64,000 nt of DNA from Microbacterium sp. SY138 (lineage in GTDB: Bacteria > Actinomycetota > Actinomycetes > Actinomycetales > Microbacteriaceae), in the NCBI RefSeq assembly GCF_039729145.1, contig NZ_CP155793.1:3286001-3350000 (forward strand), written 5' to 3'. Of this stretch, positions 62,944-64,000 are shown in pieces; the first letter of the stretch is position 1, and each line of letters starts with the position of its first letter. The position numbers were made by a program, and so were the translations under genes. Below the pieces are notes generated by a model, which made no database searches, was not told where the DNA came from, and saw only the letters and a list, made by a program, of their open reading frames with translations.

Positions 62944-64000
62944 GCGCCATGTTCCGCTCCTTCGCGAACATCAACTACCGGATCTGGTTCGCGGGCGCCC
63001 TGATCTCCAACGTCGGCGGGTGGATGCAGGCCACGGCGCAGGACTGGGTGGTGCTCACCGAGCTCACCGACAACGACGCCACCGCGATGGGCGTCACGAT
63101 GGCCCTGCAGTTCGGGCCCCCGCTCGTGCTCGTGAGCCTGACCGGGTGGGTGGCCGACCGCTTCGACCGGCGGCACATCCTGTTCGCCACCCAGTCGGCG
63201 CTGCTCGCCCTCGCGATCGCGGTCGGCGCGCTGCTGCTCGGCGGCCTCATGACCCTGCCGATGATGTTCGGCTTCGCCCTCGGATTCGGCATCGTGAACG
63301 CGTTCGACGCTCCGGCTCGACAGGCGTTCGTCTCCGACATGGTCTCCACCGGCGACACCTCCAACGCGGTGGCCCTCAACTCCGCGTCGTTCAACCTCGC
63401 CCGTATGGTCGGACCCGCCGTCGGCGGCCTGCTGATCGTGGCGATCGGCTCGGGCTGGGTGTTCATCGTGAACGCGGCGACGTTCCTGGCGATGCTGCTC
63501 GCCCTGCTGCTCATGCGCCGCAGCCTGCTCGCCCCGCGTCTGAAGAACCGCAATCGCGGCGGGCTCGCCGACGGGTTCCGGTATGTGTGGGGGCGCAGCG
63601 ACCTGCGCGTGGTGTTCGTGACGGTCTTCCTGATCGGCGCCTTCGGCATGAACTTCCCGATCTTCGCCTCGACCATGGCGCTCGAGTTCGGCGCGGGCGC
63701 CGACGGCTACGGCGTGCTCAGCTCGGTGCTCGCGATCGGATCCCTCATCGGGGCGCTCCTCGCCGCCCGGCGCGATCGCGCCAGAGTGCGCGTGGTGATC
63801 CTCGCTGCCGGAGGTTTCGGCATCGCCGCGTTCGTGTCGTCGGCCATGCCCACGTATGCCTCCTACGCCGTCACTTTGACCTTCACCGGCTTCATGATCG
63901 TGACGCTGCTCACCACCGCCAACGGCTACGTGCAGATCACGACCGACCCCGCTCTGCGCGGACGCGTGCTCGCCCTGTATATGGCCGTCATCATGGGTTC
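62940..64000 (+). CDS. MFS transporter, multidrug/siderophore exporter-like (cut by window edge)
   Basis: The first 353 codons of an MFS transporter of the enterobactin exporter/MFS_3 type. SNVGGWMQATAQDWVVLTEL, LTGWVADRFDRRHILFATQS (loop after helix 2), FGIVNAFDAPARQAFVSDMV and FNLARMVGPAVGGLLIVAIG (antiporter motif C-like) are typical. At least nine helices are visible. ATG 62940 is coupled to the MarR gene (ATGA). The 3' end lies beyond the window. Confidence 0.93.
   Translation, partial: MSAMFRSFANINYRIWFAGALISNVGGWMQATAQDWVVLTELTDNDATAMGVTMALQFGPPLVLVSLTGWVADRFDRRHILFATQSALLALAIAVGALLLGGLMTLPMMFGFALGFGIVNAFDAPARQAFVSDMVSTGDTSNAVALNSASFNLARMVGPAVGGLLIVAIGSGWVFIVNAATFLAMLLALLLMRRSLLAPRLKNRNRGGLADGFRYVWGRSDLRVVFVTVFLIGAFGMNFPIFASTMALEFGAGADGYGVLSSVLAIGSLIGALLAARRDRARVRVVILAAGGFGIAAFVSSAMPTYASYAVTLTFTGFMIVTLLTTANGYVQITTDPALRGRVLALYMAVIMG

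Overview
The window looks like chromosome of a high-GC actinobacterium of the family Microbacteriaceae, most probably Microbacterium or a close relative. This rests on base composition, many GTG starts, numerous leaderless-type starts, a cydABDC block, an actinobacterial ClpC with a ClgR-like site, and family resemblance of many small proteins. It is ordinary chromosome densely packed with short operons. There is no prophage, insertion sequence, CRISPR array or rRNA.

Layout. 1-3.9 kb: a hydrolase fragment, a TetR/DJ-1 operon divergent from an epimerase, and a small acidic protein whose frame seems broken. 3.6-6.7 kb: a folate-independent methionine synthase pair (mesD with mesX) divergent from a LysR regulator. 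6.8-7.7 kb: a VapBC toxin-antitoxin pair and tRNA-Ser(CGA). 7.7-9.7 kb: a MetE-fold barrel protein divergent from a putative Fe(II)/2-oxoglutarate-type protein. 9.7-16.2 kb: cytochrome bd oxidase operon (regulator, cydA, cydB, cydD, cydC). 16.3-19.8 kb: radA, an SseB-like protein, a candidate small RNA with C-rich loops, a membrane protein and argA. 19.8-24.8 kb: clpC, divergent from a four-gene operon of three DUF2975-like membrane proteins and an Xre regulator, whose promoter lies in a 37-bp perfect palindrome.

25-32.5 kb: a dicarboxylate symporter, a Na+/H+ antiporter, a luciferase-like oxidoreductase, pheA and pgm. 32.5-38.4 kb: glycerate kinase, two LacI regulators, a sugar isomerase-like protein and a DUF993 protein, probably a sugar-catabolic region. 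38.5-45.5 kb: Leloir genes galT-galK-galE, then a convergent ROK / ChbG deacetylase / GPH transporter operon. 45.7-49.4 kb: a DUF222-HNH protein, an M23 peptidase with an odd start, and a GNAT protein. 49.4-53.3 kb: a polyamine-catabolism-like cluster (aldehyde dehydrogenase, Lrp regulator, FAD oxidoreductase, cupin). 53.3-57.7 kb: a transporter / carboxylesterase / PAP2 operon facing a TetR regulator. 57.7-64 kb: an orphan beta-class DNA methyltransferase, lipoate ligase, DUF1684, a lipase-like hydrolase, cutC, and a MarR-MFS operon cut by the right edge.

Most operons use 1-4 bp stop/start overlaps. At least fifteen first genes carry a TAnnnT -10 hexamer 6-7 nt before the start codon, which points to widespread leaderless transcription. 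The most interesting signals are the C-rich-loop RNA candidate (about 18.2-18.4 kb), the DUF2975 x3-Xre operon (22.5-24.8 kb), the mesDX pair, and the M23 peptidase start anomaly.
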